A stretch of DNA of 64,000 bases from Malania oleifera. Lineage: Eukaryota > Streptophyta > Magnoliopsida > Santalales > Ximeniaceae. Location of the stretch: assembly GCF_029873635.1 (NCBI RefSeq), contig NC_080418.1:151149748-151213747 (forward strand), in the 5' to 3' direction. Shown one piece after another: positions 9,322 through 21,300 of the stretch; positions within the stretch are counted from its first letter, which is position 1; the number at the start of each line of letters is the position of its first letter. The position numbers and the translations under genes were made by a program. The notes beneath the pieces are model-generated. The model was not told the DNA's origin and did not search any database. It was given only the letters and a program-made list of their open reading frames with translations.

Positions 9322-12300
9322 GTTCCCTTCTTCCTCCACCCCGCTCTTTTATTTTTTCCCCAATTACGAATAAATCCCGTCGTTGTACTCATTCATCCGT
9401 CTAATCGCATGCAAGAGCATATGTAAATATATATATATATATATTAATTTTAATTGCAGAATTTAGTTATGCCTGGATGTGCTATTGTAGCATTAGCGGA
9501 CTATATGAGTGATGTGACTTGTGGAGAGCTCAATTTCTTGGTTGCGTTGATGGCTTCTCTATTTCATCATTTTCTTTGATCCGCACATCCAGATTCTGTT
9601 GGATCTATTGATAATGATGTGCTCCATGGCAATTGAACTTCATTTATTTGCCCCATTGAACATAGGAACTTTCAGTAGTTTAAGTTACCGTTAAGCACCG
9701 ATCGTTGAATTATGTGCTTCAATTTCATTCTGTTAATAAGTTTCAGATGTCAAATATTCATTCTTCCCAAGCCCTTTGACACTGCATCAGCCAAGTTGAA
9801 TTTGGACTTCGCATATGGAATAGAAACAATCCCGTCTCTTCAACATGATTGTCCCTTAAATGCATTTGTTTGGGTTTCCTATTATAGCAGCACCCACTAG
9901 CTCATAGCATAGCAGCCTTACTATCACAGACAATGTCAACGGTGAAATTAGCTTACTCCGTAGTGTTATAACCAAATGTCTCCAAGCTGTTCAACTTCTT
10001 TTCCTGCTGAAGGCTGTGCTATAACTATGGTTTATACAAGCCTAAATCCTAAACCCTAAAACCTAAACCTTAGTCTGCTTATTGCATTTCAATAAATTGC
10101 TGTTTCCTGCCAACTTAAAACTCTGTTAGCTATAGAATTAAATAATTTTCAAGTTCTGAGTTCCATGTGGCATCACTCTACCCTTGAACTCTTCAAGAAC
10201 GGTCGGAAAGGGATCACAGTGCAACTGACATTCATTGTGCTTTTTAAGTATTGTATGATTTGTGCAAGGACATTGCATTCTCAAAATTGAGGATTGCTGC
10301 TAAATTTGCTTCATGTACCTATAATATGTGCAATATCAAGTCCTGTAAAGTGCACGACATGTACCAAACTTCCAAGAATATGAGAAAATTTTAGGGGTTG
10401 TTCAGTTTGTGGAAAACAATTTTAATTTTCAGTTTTTTGTTTTCTAGTTTTCAAACATTTGTATGTCAAAGCCCAAAGTTGGTATTTTTTGGATAAGATT
10501 TTTGGTGGTTGATGTCTTGAGTAGAATGATAGAGAAGGCGGTTGATAAGGGTCTCATGAAAGGACTAGAAGTGAGTGGAGAGGGGGTTAGTGTATCCTAC
10601 TTGTAGTTTCCCACACTATGTTTTTCTTGAGCTATCATTGAAGTTTTTTTTTTTTTTTTTTCGAACGTTCTGTCCGACTCTTCAAACCTTTGAGTGGGTT
10701 TCTGTGCTTAAATTTAATTTAGGGAAGAGCAATGTTACACCTAATCATCTAGGGAGTTGTCTCGCTAACAAGTTGTGGCTTTTGGATTGGTCTATGTCTT
10801 ATTGGTCAGCAAGTTTTTGGGATTCAATGTGGAGAGGATGCCTAAGCATTTGGATGGCTGGAAAGCTGTGTTACTTTCCCTAAGGGGGTGCATCCCTCTT
10901 TATTTTTTGATAGAAAATGAAATTCATTAGATAAAGAAAGACTGTACAGTCAGGAGAGAAGACGTCTCCTTAATGAAATTTGAGAATCCCTAGAAAAACA
11001 AAACAAAAAAGAGGAAAACACAAAAAATACAGCAAAATCAAATCAGCACGTCCTTAGAAGGGACTTCCAATCCTGCTGAACATCTATCTAACACATCCCC
11101 TTAAAATTTCCATTGCCAACACACCACAAAGAGGCCATAAAAGCACCATCTCCCACCAATGAATATGGAATATTCTTCCCTAAAAAAATATGTAGATTAT
11201 GTTCCTTCCACAAGTCCTTTAGCATTTCAAATAAAGCACAATTCCATAAAGCAATACCTTCCTTTCTCCTTCCAAACCTCACAAAAGATATTGCCAAGCA
11301 CTCCTCCACTGTTCTTGGACAAACTCAGCTTTCTCCAAAATAATTAAATAACTTACCAAACCTTCCTTGCAAAATCGCGAATGCAAGAAAAGATGAGAAA
11401 CAAATTTTGAACAATCAAAATAAAGCATGCATATATAAGGGGATCAAGCCTTTAAAGGCCTCATCATCTACAACAAGTCATTAGAATTTATTCTATTAAG
11501 CACAACCAACCAATGAAACACGTTGATTTTATAGGGGATTTTGACCTTCCAAATTACTTTGTAGGGTGGAAAGGAATGATTGGTACTAACCAAGAAATCA
11601 AAGAAAGACTTACATGAAAACATCCGAGGAATCCAACAACCTAGATCAACTATTATCCTCGGAAGACATCCTACAATTTCTCAACATAACCAATGAAGAA
11701 TATTATTCAACAGTTTCCATATCATTCAAGGCTCTCCTAAGACGAAAAACCCAAGAAGGTAGAGGACCACTTGAATCTACAATAAAAGAAGAAATGGGAT
11801 CATTTTGCCTTGAGCTCAAATGAAATAAGAGAGGAAAAGAGGTGGCCAAAACAACTTTCCCCAACCACATGTCTTTCCAAAAATGAATGTTGCAATCCTT
11901 ACCCATCACAAATTTGGCGTGGGGAAGAAACAAAAGGTAAATCTAGGAAATAGCTTTCTACAGGATTTCCAAAGAATATCTAGAGCCTAAATTAGTATCC
12001 CACCCATTTCCATCAAGTCCAAATTTACTTTTGATAACTTTAGGCCATAAAGAGGAAACCTCTAACGGGAATCGCCAAAGCCATTTAGCCAAAAGAACCA
12101 TGTTCTTGGACACCGAATTTCCAAGACCCAAACCACCCTCTCTCTTAGTCGTACACACCACTTCTCAATTTACTAAGTGATCCTTAAAATCCTATACACT
12201 TGGCCATAAAAAATCCCTTATAATTCTCTTAATCTTACTAGCGACTCTTATTGGGATTTTAAAAATATATATAAAATACAACGGAATACTAGAAAGAGAA

Positions 12301-15300
12301 GCATGAATTAGTAATCCTCCCTCCCAGAGAAAAAAGGGCTCCTTTCCACCTGTCTAACCGCTTGGACACTCTCTTCACTGCTGGATCCCAAAAACTAGCT
12401 ACTCTAGGATTGCCCCCCCTAAAGGAACCCCAAAATAGGACATTGACCACCCCCTCTACACACACAACTTCCAAGGCTAATTCCCTAACACTCTCTATAG
12501 GCATGTTAATAGCCACAATTCCACTCTTTCCTATATTAATCTTCAGCCCCGATACCCTTCAAAAATTTGAAGAAGCCCCACTATTTTTCGAATAGAAGAC
12601 TTACGGTCCTCCAAGAAAAAAATAGTATCATCCGAAAACTAAAGGTGAGAAACCATAACTCCTTGCCCACTTTAAGACTTTCACTAAATCTCTATCCATC
12701 GCCCCATTAACCAACCTACTCAAAACATCCGCCACTAACACAAACAAAAACAAAGAAAGAGGATCCCATTTTCTAATCCCCCTTGTGGCCATAAACCAAA
12801 ATTTAGGCTCACCATTCATTATCACCGCAAAATTCACATTAGACACACACCCTTTCATCCATTATGCAATTTTTTCCAAATCCTTTGCTCACTAAAATAT
12901 TATCCAAAAAATTACAGCTCACTCTATCATAAGCTTTTTCAAAATCCAACTTAAAAACAAGCCCCTTCTTCTCCCTTCTCCTAATATCCTCAATGATTTT
13001 ATTTGCTATCAAAATTGTATCCACAATCTGTTTTCACCCCACAAATGCACTCAAGGCCTTAGAAATAGTCCTATCAAGCACCACACATAACCTATTAACT
13101 AGCACTTCAATGATTATTTTATAAACACCAACAACTAAGCTAATTTTTCTATAATCAGAATTCTCAATGGACCTATTTTTCTTAGGCACTAAAGTGATAA
13201 AAGTAGAATTAACACACTTGCTAAGAACCCCATTCCATTGAAAATCATTACAAACCTTCATAAGGTCATTCTTCACCACCGTCCAATAATCTTGGTAAAA
13301 AGCTAAATTAACCTAGATGCTTTATCCCTCTCCATTCCAAAAACTGTAGCCCTAACTTCCCCTTTCTCAAAAGATCTCTCTAACCAGGCTAGATCCCACT
13401 CTGATTCTTCCACCACCGACTCTCATCCTTCTCAGAATACAAATTATAATAAAAATCTATGATCTCCAAAGCAATTCTATTAGAGTCTGTGATTATAACC
13501 CCACCTTCCACCTCCATTTGTAATCAAATTATTTCTCATTTTTTTTCATTAGCCATCCTATGAAAAAGTTTAGAATTACAATCTTTATCTCGAACCCACT
13601 TAAACTTTGTCTTTTGATTCTAACTAATTTCCTTCAAAATCAGCTCGTCCAATTCATTTTTAAGAGAAGTACTTTTAGTCTCTTCTTCCCTTGAAAGGGT
13701 CACTCCTTCTTCCTTTCAGTCTAACTCTTCCAAATCTCCTATAATAGTAGATGTTTTAGCCCTAATATCTCCGAACCCCTCCCTACTCCATACTTTGAGT
13801 TTTTATTTCAACCTCTTCAACTTCTTCATAAATCTAAACCCCTCCCAACCCCTTTTCATGTCCTCACTCCATAAATACCTAACCAAGGATTGAAAAAAGC
13901 CATAGTCTAACCACATATTCTTGAACGTAAAAGGAGTGGGGCCCCAAGGCACTTCCTAGATTTCAGTAGGAAATGATCATATGTGGGTCTAGACAATACT
14001 ATTTGAGATAGATTTGGAAACTCCTCAACCCAATCATTAGAAAACAAGAACCTATCAATTCTACTAGCCACCGCCCTAGCCCCACCCGCTGACCACGTAA
14101 AATCGGCATTACCCAAGGGAAGATCCTTCAATCCACACTCCCTAATAACTAAATCAAACATCTGCATAGATGCATTAACCCTACCAACCCCCTTATTTTC
14201 CCGAGGGAACCTGATTGCATTAAAATCCCTATCCACAATCAACCTCGGCAAGCAAAAATAAAAAGAAAAATAAAGCTCATCCCAAAAAAGAATCCCTAAG
14301 AGTAGGCCTAGAAGAACTGTACACAGAGGAAATCCACCACTGACCTCTATCTCTAATTTTGAGAAGGACTGAAAGAGAGAATAAACCCATTGAGCTATCC
14401 ACTCTAGTAATAGACCAAGTATCCCATAGCACTAGAATGCCGCTTGCCGATCTTGGGAGGTACAAAAACCCAATCCTTACATCGTCCTTCCCAAATCCCT
14501 CTAATGACCTTCTTGTCTACTAACTCAAGCTTAGTATGCTTAGTTAAAACTATGTCGGGAGCCTAAGTACCACCTTCCTAATCAAACCCCTTTTCCTAGC
14601 ATCCCCTAAACCCCTAAAATTCCAACTAAATAATCGTCATAATCTAACATGCTTAATCCTTTTACCTGCCCTCTTCCTTTCCCTATAATTAATGCAAGAA
14701 ACGATATTTTTCTATTCTTTTTTCCACCCTCTTTTTTTTTTCTTCTCATAAGTTTTTGGACTCAACCCCAACTTGACCCCAACACCTACCAGATTCACTA
14801 GCTTTAACCCTATATCATATAGGAGCTTGTTTGGGTCTCTGTAGTCTCTCTCACTAGCCCCTTGGTCAACACCAAAGTTGCTCCCCCCATTAGTTCCCTC
14901 ATTGTGGCATAAGGACTTAGCAGGAAAAAAGAACTGAACAGGAACAGGAAGAATACCTTTTCCAGGTTCCAAAGAATTCAGATCGCTGATTGCCCACTGG
15001 ATCTACTGTCTCCTCATCCTTATCTCTCCTGTCACTTGGAGGACTAACACCAATGACCACCTTTTCAAGAATAGGCTTAGGAGCAAGGTGCAATAGCCCC
15101 TCATCAATCAAAGTTTTACTTTGATCAGACCTGTGCTTAATATAACCTTCTAACCCTTGCCTGATATTAGAGGACAATAAAAGTCTCTCTTCCTGTGTAA
15201 GCTGAGGTGCAAGTGATTGTTTCTTACTCCATAATATTTTGTCCACTCTTTCATTAAAGCACAAATCCCCATCAAGTTCTTCCCAATTGTCTTCTTTTCT

Positions 15301-18300
15301 CATATCTATCTCACTTCTTAGCTGATGGACTAATAATCCAAAATTAGAATCACAAAGCTGCTGAGATCATCATCTGCTTTTGAAGCCAAGTAGGTCAGAT
15401 TTTGACCTGCCACATGGAGATTCCCCCGAGGGGGCCCTTGCAGATAGACACAAGGATAAATAGTAACCAAAGGTGTGTCATCTTCTAGCCCTGCCCACCC
15501 TTCTAAGGTGAAAAGAAGTGACTGCTTACTGCGACTTGGTTCTGTTTTGAAAAAGGTACTTCCCTGTTTTTGCTGGACTGAATTTTGTATATGATCCTCT
15601 AAATTGTCCATTTGCAAAGTATATTGTCTGAAAACTCTACCTCCCATTCAGCTGAATCACCCTTCTCCCCCTCTAATTCCGCCATCGTGTCTATCGGTCA
15701 CTCAAACTTATCGATAGAGATTGCAATCATCTGGGCATGCTCACTGAACCCTTCTACCTCTAGGCTTGCTTCTTTAATTTTTGTCTCTGTTCTGCCTTCA
15801 CTGCCTTCCTCACTTTTCTCTTTAGTGTTCTTTTGGGACTGGGTATAAGCATTTATTTTCTTGTCCTCAGGTGTAAACCCACCACCTTTTTGGATAAGCT
15901 TGGCCCATTTACTCCCTTTTCCTTTAATTACCCATTTAGTAGCTGTAAGAGGCCCATTGGTCGCAGGCCCAAATTTCCCTCTCCCAGAATTTGGAAGCAA
16001 TATTCAAACTTGAGCTGGATGGGAAGTTAAAAAACTTTCTTGAAATCATGAATTTCCCCATCGTTCTTTCCTGAATCGATCTTTCCCATTGTCGACATGT
16101 TGCCGACGACTTCTGCGAATGTGCGCTTCTCTGATTGGCTCAAGCCCCAACTTTGCTCCATCGTCAACCTTTCATGTCTTATCATGTTTAAGGAACCCCA
16201 ATTGGAACATCTAAAGTTAATAAGCTTGTTATGATGACAAGAAAGCTACATAAGTGCTTCAAAAAGATTTCTCCAACCTTCACTATTCTTACTCTTTGGA
16301 ACACATAAAATGCTGCGTTTTCCTCCTGCACTCCCATTCTCTATACGAAGAAATCTCCCTGTCATTGAATCACAATTGAATTGAGGCCCAAGTTCCTTTC
16401 CCCTTTTAAGTGTAAGCCTCCTTGATTAAGTTTGTCAACATCACATTTTCCTTCACATATTACCCCCAATACCTTCATGATCCAGATAAATTCCTTTTTC
16501 TTTAGAACAATATACAAAAAATTTCTCACTGAAAAGAAATTTGGAAAACTGAAGGCTAAAGACAATTAGCATGGAAGGTTTTCCATTCAACCAGCACTGA
16601 TGGATGACCTCCCCACCCAAACAGCTTCTTACTTGACAAGCCACCGGTCCCTCCCATTCATCCAAAATAAAAACTCCAATAAGCCGAGATGGAATAATCA
16701 GATAACTATACTCGTCCACCGTTCTTGAGAATCAGAATCGCAGACAGGAGTTCTTTGCAGGCTGAAAGAGGGTACACTGATCACCTTTGGAAACCAAAGA
16801 TGATTTGCCGAAGGGGTGTTTTTCTTGAAAGCTCACTTGAAGCGACTATATATGGATGTTCTGATTGTATGCTCTTCTATGATGACTATACTGAAATTAG
16901 TTTTTGGCAGAGAGATTCCCTCAATGGTCGAACAGGGGGTCTTGGAGAAGAAAGATTGTTGAGGAAGACTCGTCTTCTTTAATTGGTCAGTCTTTGTTTA
17001 ATGGTCAAACGACTAGGTTAAAAAATCGATCAATCAATCTCTATCACTGGTGGAGCTGAACAAACCCTAAAGCCAAGGATGACTTGCTAATGGCATTGCA
17101 AGGGGCTGTATGAAGGAATGGCAGGTCTAACTGGAGGATATAGGGTTCGAAAGCTAAGGACATGTCGAGTCTACAATTTGATTCTAGGTCTAGGTTAGCA
17201 GAGAAGATAGGTTTTAGGCATGTTTGGTAGTGTTCGCCATTCTCGCTGTCGAGAAGGAGGGCGGCGTCGAGAAGAGAACATTCTTTCTCTTGATACCAGC
17301 ATGCCTTTGTTGTACGCAGACAAATCATGGATGTTGATTTGTCTATTTTTAGGATTCTAGTGGGAATAGCTATTAAGCTTGAGAAAATTATGAGAGGTTT
17401 CCTTTGGTCTAGGGTTAAGAAGAAGGATTATCTAGTTAGTTGGGAGATTGTGTGTGTGTCTAAGCTGGATGGGGTTTTGAGTCTTGGTATGGTGGTGTCT
17501 AAAAACACTGCTCGTATAACTAAATGGTTATGGCGGTTTCTCATATGAATGGGAAGGATCTATAAGCTCAACAAGTATGGGATAAAATGGGTTTAAAGAG
17601 ATCCTAGAGTAAATAAACCGCGTCTTGACCGTGGTAATAGTAAGGAGAAGAAGGGCCAGATGGAACTAGTTAATTTAAAGTGTTTTGTGAACTAAAGGGA
17701 TTAAAAAGGAGTTTTCTTTGTTAATTTTTGTTAGTTTTTTTGAGACCTTTTGTTTTCTATCTCTTTATTTTGTTTTATTTTAAGTGACACCAAGCCCCTC
17801 TGTGAGAAAGCCATTAATCTTCTTTGGCAGTGCAATTGTCTTTGACGGCCCTTCAAGAGTTGTAGTCATTTACGAAGGAAATTCTTTTGCGACAAACTTT
17901 AGTGGCTGTTCTCTTCATCTTGATAAGGGGAGACGATGAATGCTGATAAGATAGTTCCATTAAGGTAAGAGGGGAATTCATTTGTAGCGGATGGAGTTGG
18001 AAATGAGAGTTCATTTGACATCTGGTGTTGAGTGCAAAATCTTCATAGTGAATTGTATCGATGCTTCTTTGTGATGGACTTCAGCGACTGTTCTCTTCAT
18101 CTTGATCCCCGAGGGGGGGGGGGGGCAACAAACATTGATAGCATGTTCCATTAAGGTAGGAGGGATAATCTTTTGCAGTTGATGGAGTTGGAAATAAGAG
18201 TTCATTTGACAGCTAGGGCGGTGCACAAAATCTCCATAGTGAATTGTATTAATGCATCAATTTTAGGATTTTTGAGTTCGTGGGAAGGTTGTTCTCCTTT

Positions 18301-21300
18301 GGAGAAGAGTCTTTGTGGGAGAAGCATTAGTCGCGATTACAGGGAAGGAGGATTGTTTACCCATTCAAGTGACGTCTTTGAATTTGTTTTCTAAATAGAA
18401 ACCTGGCCTAGAGAGAGGGAATAATGGGATTTCATCTAGTGGGCTGCATAAAGTAAGCACAAAATGGGTTGTCAAAGGGAAGGGGTTAAATAGGTCAAGC
18501 CCTACTCAAGAGGCTGGCCCTTAACCTTTTATTCTTGGACTCAAAAGGGGTGGGTTCCATTTTACAGAGCCCTGCGGGCAATTATCACACAGTTTGAGAG
18601 GGAAGGGGGCGGAATAAAGCTTTGAACGAGGTTGCATTTTTCCGTATTAAGAGGGCGAAGGCAGTTCAAGGGAAGATTGTTATGGTAAAATGTTTCAGGA
18701 GGACATTATATCAAAGGAGAAGAGGTCTATTGTCACGTCCCGATTTTTGGCACCTAATTCGCCATGATTCCATCTAACATCTGGTGGAGGCACCAGCGTA
18801 GGCAAGAATTTGTTAAGAAAAACCATCATTTGAAAGGAAGTTAGAAATCAATTAAGAGTGCACATTTGTTAAAACACAAGATACATACATATATTTTATA
18901 ACACAACCGAAGAAAAAAAGTTTTGCTTTCTTTATCAAACTCTGTACATTGGGCTGTAAGGAGTAGGGTGAGCAACCATGAACTCGGTAGACATTCTTAA
19001 TTCGCATGTATAATCATATGGTGCATGAACACACTATTCTGAGCAATATGCATGAATACACTCTTTATTCTGAGCAAACTCTTTATGTAATATTATCATT
19101 GCAAAAAATTCAAATAGCATGCATTCTGCATTTTTCAACATAGCAGTGCCCCAGTGCAATTTTTTTCTCAAACCAGTGCCGATTTCCAGCTTGGCCAACC
19201 ACCGCTTAACGCGGAAATACTCCTTGGAGGTTTAGGGTCTTTTCACTTGAGGGAGACGCAATGCCTACTTGTTCGAATCCCACAATATCACAGCCACAAA
19301 CAACACATGGTGCCAACTATTTCACATAATGGCAGTTCAATATATGCACACACAAGCTATGCCATTGAAAGTAAAGCTATCATCCTTACGAGATCAATAT
19401 TTGTCACTTGTAATTCCCTACTAAAACAAATATGCAGCCATATTTAGTACGTAGAAATAATAAGCTTAAATCTTTCCTTGTTAGGATTCAATTCCATGCA
19501 AGTTTATACCCCTTTTTCTTAGGAAAATTTCCATTTTTACCCGAAATCCCTAGATGAATAATTGAAAATCAAGAACATTTACCTTGATTTTCAGCTTCTA
19601 CAAATTGTTTTAAGTTTCCTCTGAATTTTCTGTATTTCCTCCTGATTTCCCTGAATTCCAGGAGTTCTCTCTTTTCCTGCCCCTCTCTCTCTCTCTCTAT
19701 AGAACTAGGGTTTGCGGCAATTGGTAAGGTGTATTTTGCTATTGCTGGTGTGCTTATTGCTGTAAACAGAGTAGAACAGCAGCCACTGCAGTGTTGGCAG
19801 CTGTCTGCTGGCTGCCAGGTGTTTGCTGGTGGTTTGAGGTGCTGCCAGGTGGCTTTTGCTGGCCTGTAGTGCTGCCAGGTGTCACACCTGGTTTTAGCAT
19901 GCCCCTGATTTGTTTTTTTTTTTTTTTTCCCTCCTTGCCTCTAGTCTTATGTTGTTTATGCTTTAGCATGGCCCTTCTAATTTCCTCTCATCTAAGCTTT
20001 TCCTATCACTAATAGATTGAATGGAATTTCCAATTTCAATTAATATAATTAATGAAGATAGTTGCAAATTTACCAAAGTAATTTAAATTATCGTCACCTA
20101 AAGGGAATGGTTATCTCAATTCTCTCCTCTAGAAATTTCGTCCTTGAAATTACATCCGACCTTAGGCTGTAAACAAATGAGGATGTCTTTTGGACATGTT
20201 GATTTCTGATTCTCAGATTGCTTCTTCTATGCTGTGGTGTTGCCATAATACTTCGACCAAGGGAATGACCTTTTTCCTTAAGACACTCTCCTTCCTTTCA
20301 AGAATGTGGATAGGATTTTCTTTATAATTGACGTCCTCCCTCAACGGAATATTGGACCATTCAAGAATATGGTTGGATTTGGTTCATACTTTTGAAACAT
20401 CGAGACATGTAAAACACCATGAATATGAGCTAACTTAGACAAAAACCTCAAATTATATGCTACTTCTCTAACTCTTTCAACACTTTGAACTGGCCCAACA
20501 TAATGAGGTTGTAGTTTACCCCTCTTTTTAAATCTTGAAATCCCTTTTCAAGGTGACACCCTTAAGAAAACAAATTCTCCAATTTCAAATTCCATTGGCC
20601 TTCTTCTTTTATTTGCATAACTCTTTTGTCGGATTTAGGCTGCGAGGAGATGATGTCTTGCTTTATTTTTTCAGTAGTGTCTTGAACTAAATTTGGAGCA
20701 AGCATTTGATTTTCTCCAATCTCTGCCCAACGCACTGGTGATCTACAAGATATTCTGTAAAACGCTTTATATGGTGCCATATTTATACTTGATTGGAAAT
20801 TGTTGTTGTAGCCGAATTCTACTAGGGGTAGATGCTCACTCCAACTCCCTTTGAAGTTTAGAATGCAAGCCCTTAACATATTCTCTAAGATACGAATAAC
20901 CCTTTGAAGTTTAGAATGCAAGCCCTTAACATATTCTCTAAGATACGAATAACCATTTCAAATTGGCCATCTTTCAGGATGATAGGCTTCTCTGAATTTT
21001 AATTGTGAGCCCATACCTTTTGGAAACTTTGGCAAAACTGAGCTGTAAATCTTGGATCTCTATCAGCGATAATAGTTAATGGAACCCCATGTTTGCGTAC
21101 AATTTCTTTTATGTACAAACAGCTTAGCCTTCCAAGTGTATCTGAAATCTTGATGGGTAAAAAGTGAGTTAATCTTTTCAATCTACCCACTATAACCCAC
21201 ACAGTATCATGACCTAGTGTAGTCCTTGGTAAACCTAAAAAAAATCCATTGTTACCTCATCCCATTTCCATTGTGCTATTAGTAATGGCTGCAATAAACC

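Larger units (their letters stand above)
10901..16720 (-). mobile_element. L1-type LINE, nearly full length, degraded
   Basis: Minus-strand non-LTR retrotransposon of about 5.8 kb. From 5' (right) to 3': an ORF1 region (about 14990-16720), ORF2 endonuclease (about 13900-14650), reverse transcriptase (about 12600-13300), the C-terminal region with the zinc-finger-like domain (about 11100-12500), and a 3' end with GAGACGTCTTCTCTCC and a tail near 10901. Frames are broken by many stops and frameshifts. It lies antisense in RHIP1 intron 1. I could not identify target-site duplications. Confidence 0.8.

Noticed and set aside
9049-9426. A 125-codon open frame over RHIP1 exon 1
   Set aside because: It runs in another frame over the 5' UTR, exon 1 and intron 1, has no recognised domain, and the RHIP1 frame explains the region.
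11088-11347. Overlapping small plus-strand open frames
   Set aside because: They are the reverse-strand shadow of LINE ORF2 and have no independent support.
17980-18130. 14-G run as a G-quadruplex regulatory element
   Set aside because: It is one homopolymer run inside a decayed LINE fragment; similar runs occur at 40195 and 45160 without any consistent context.
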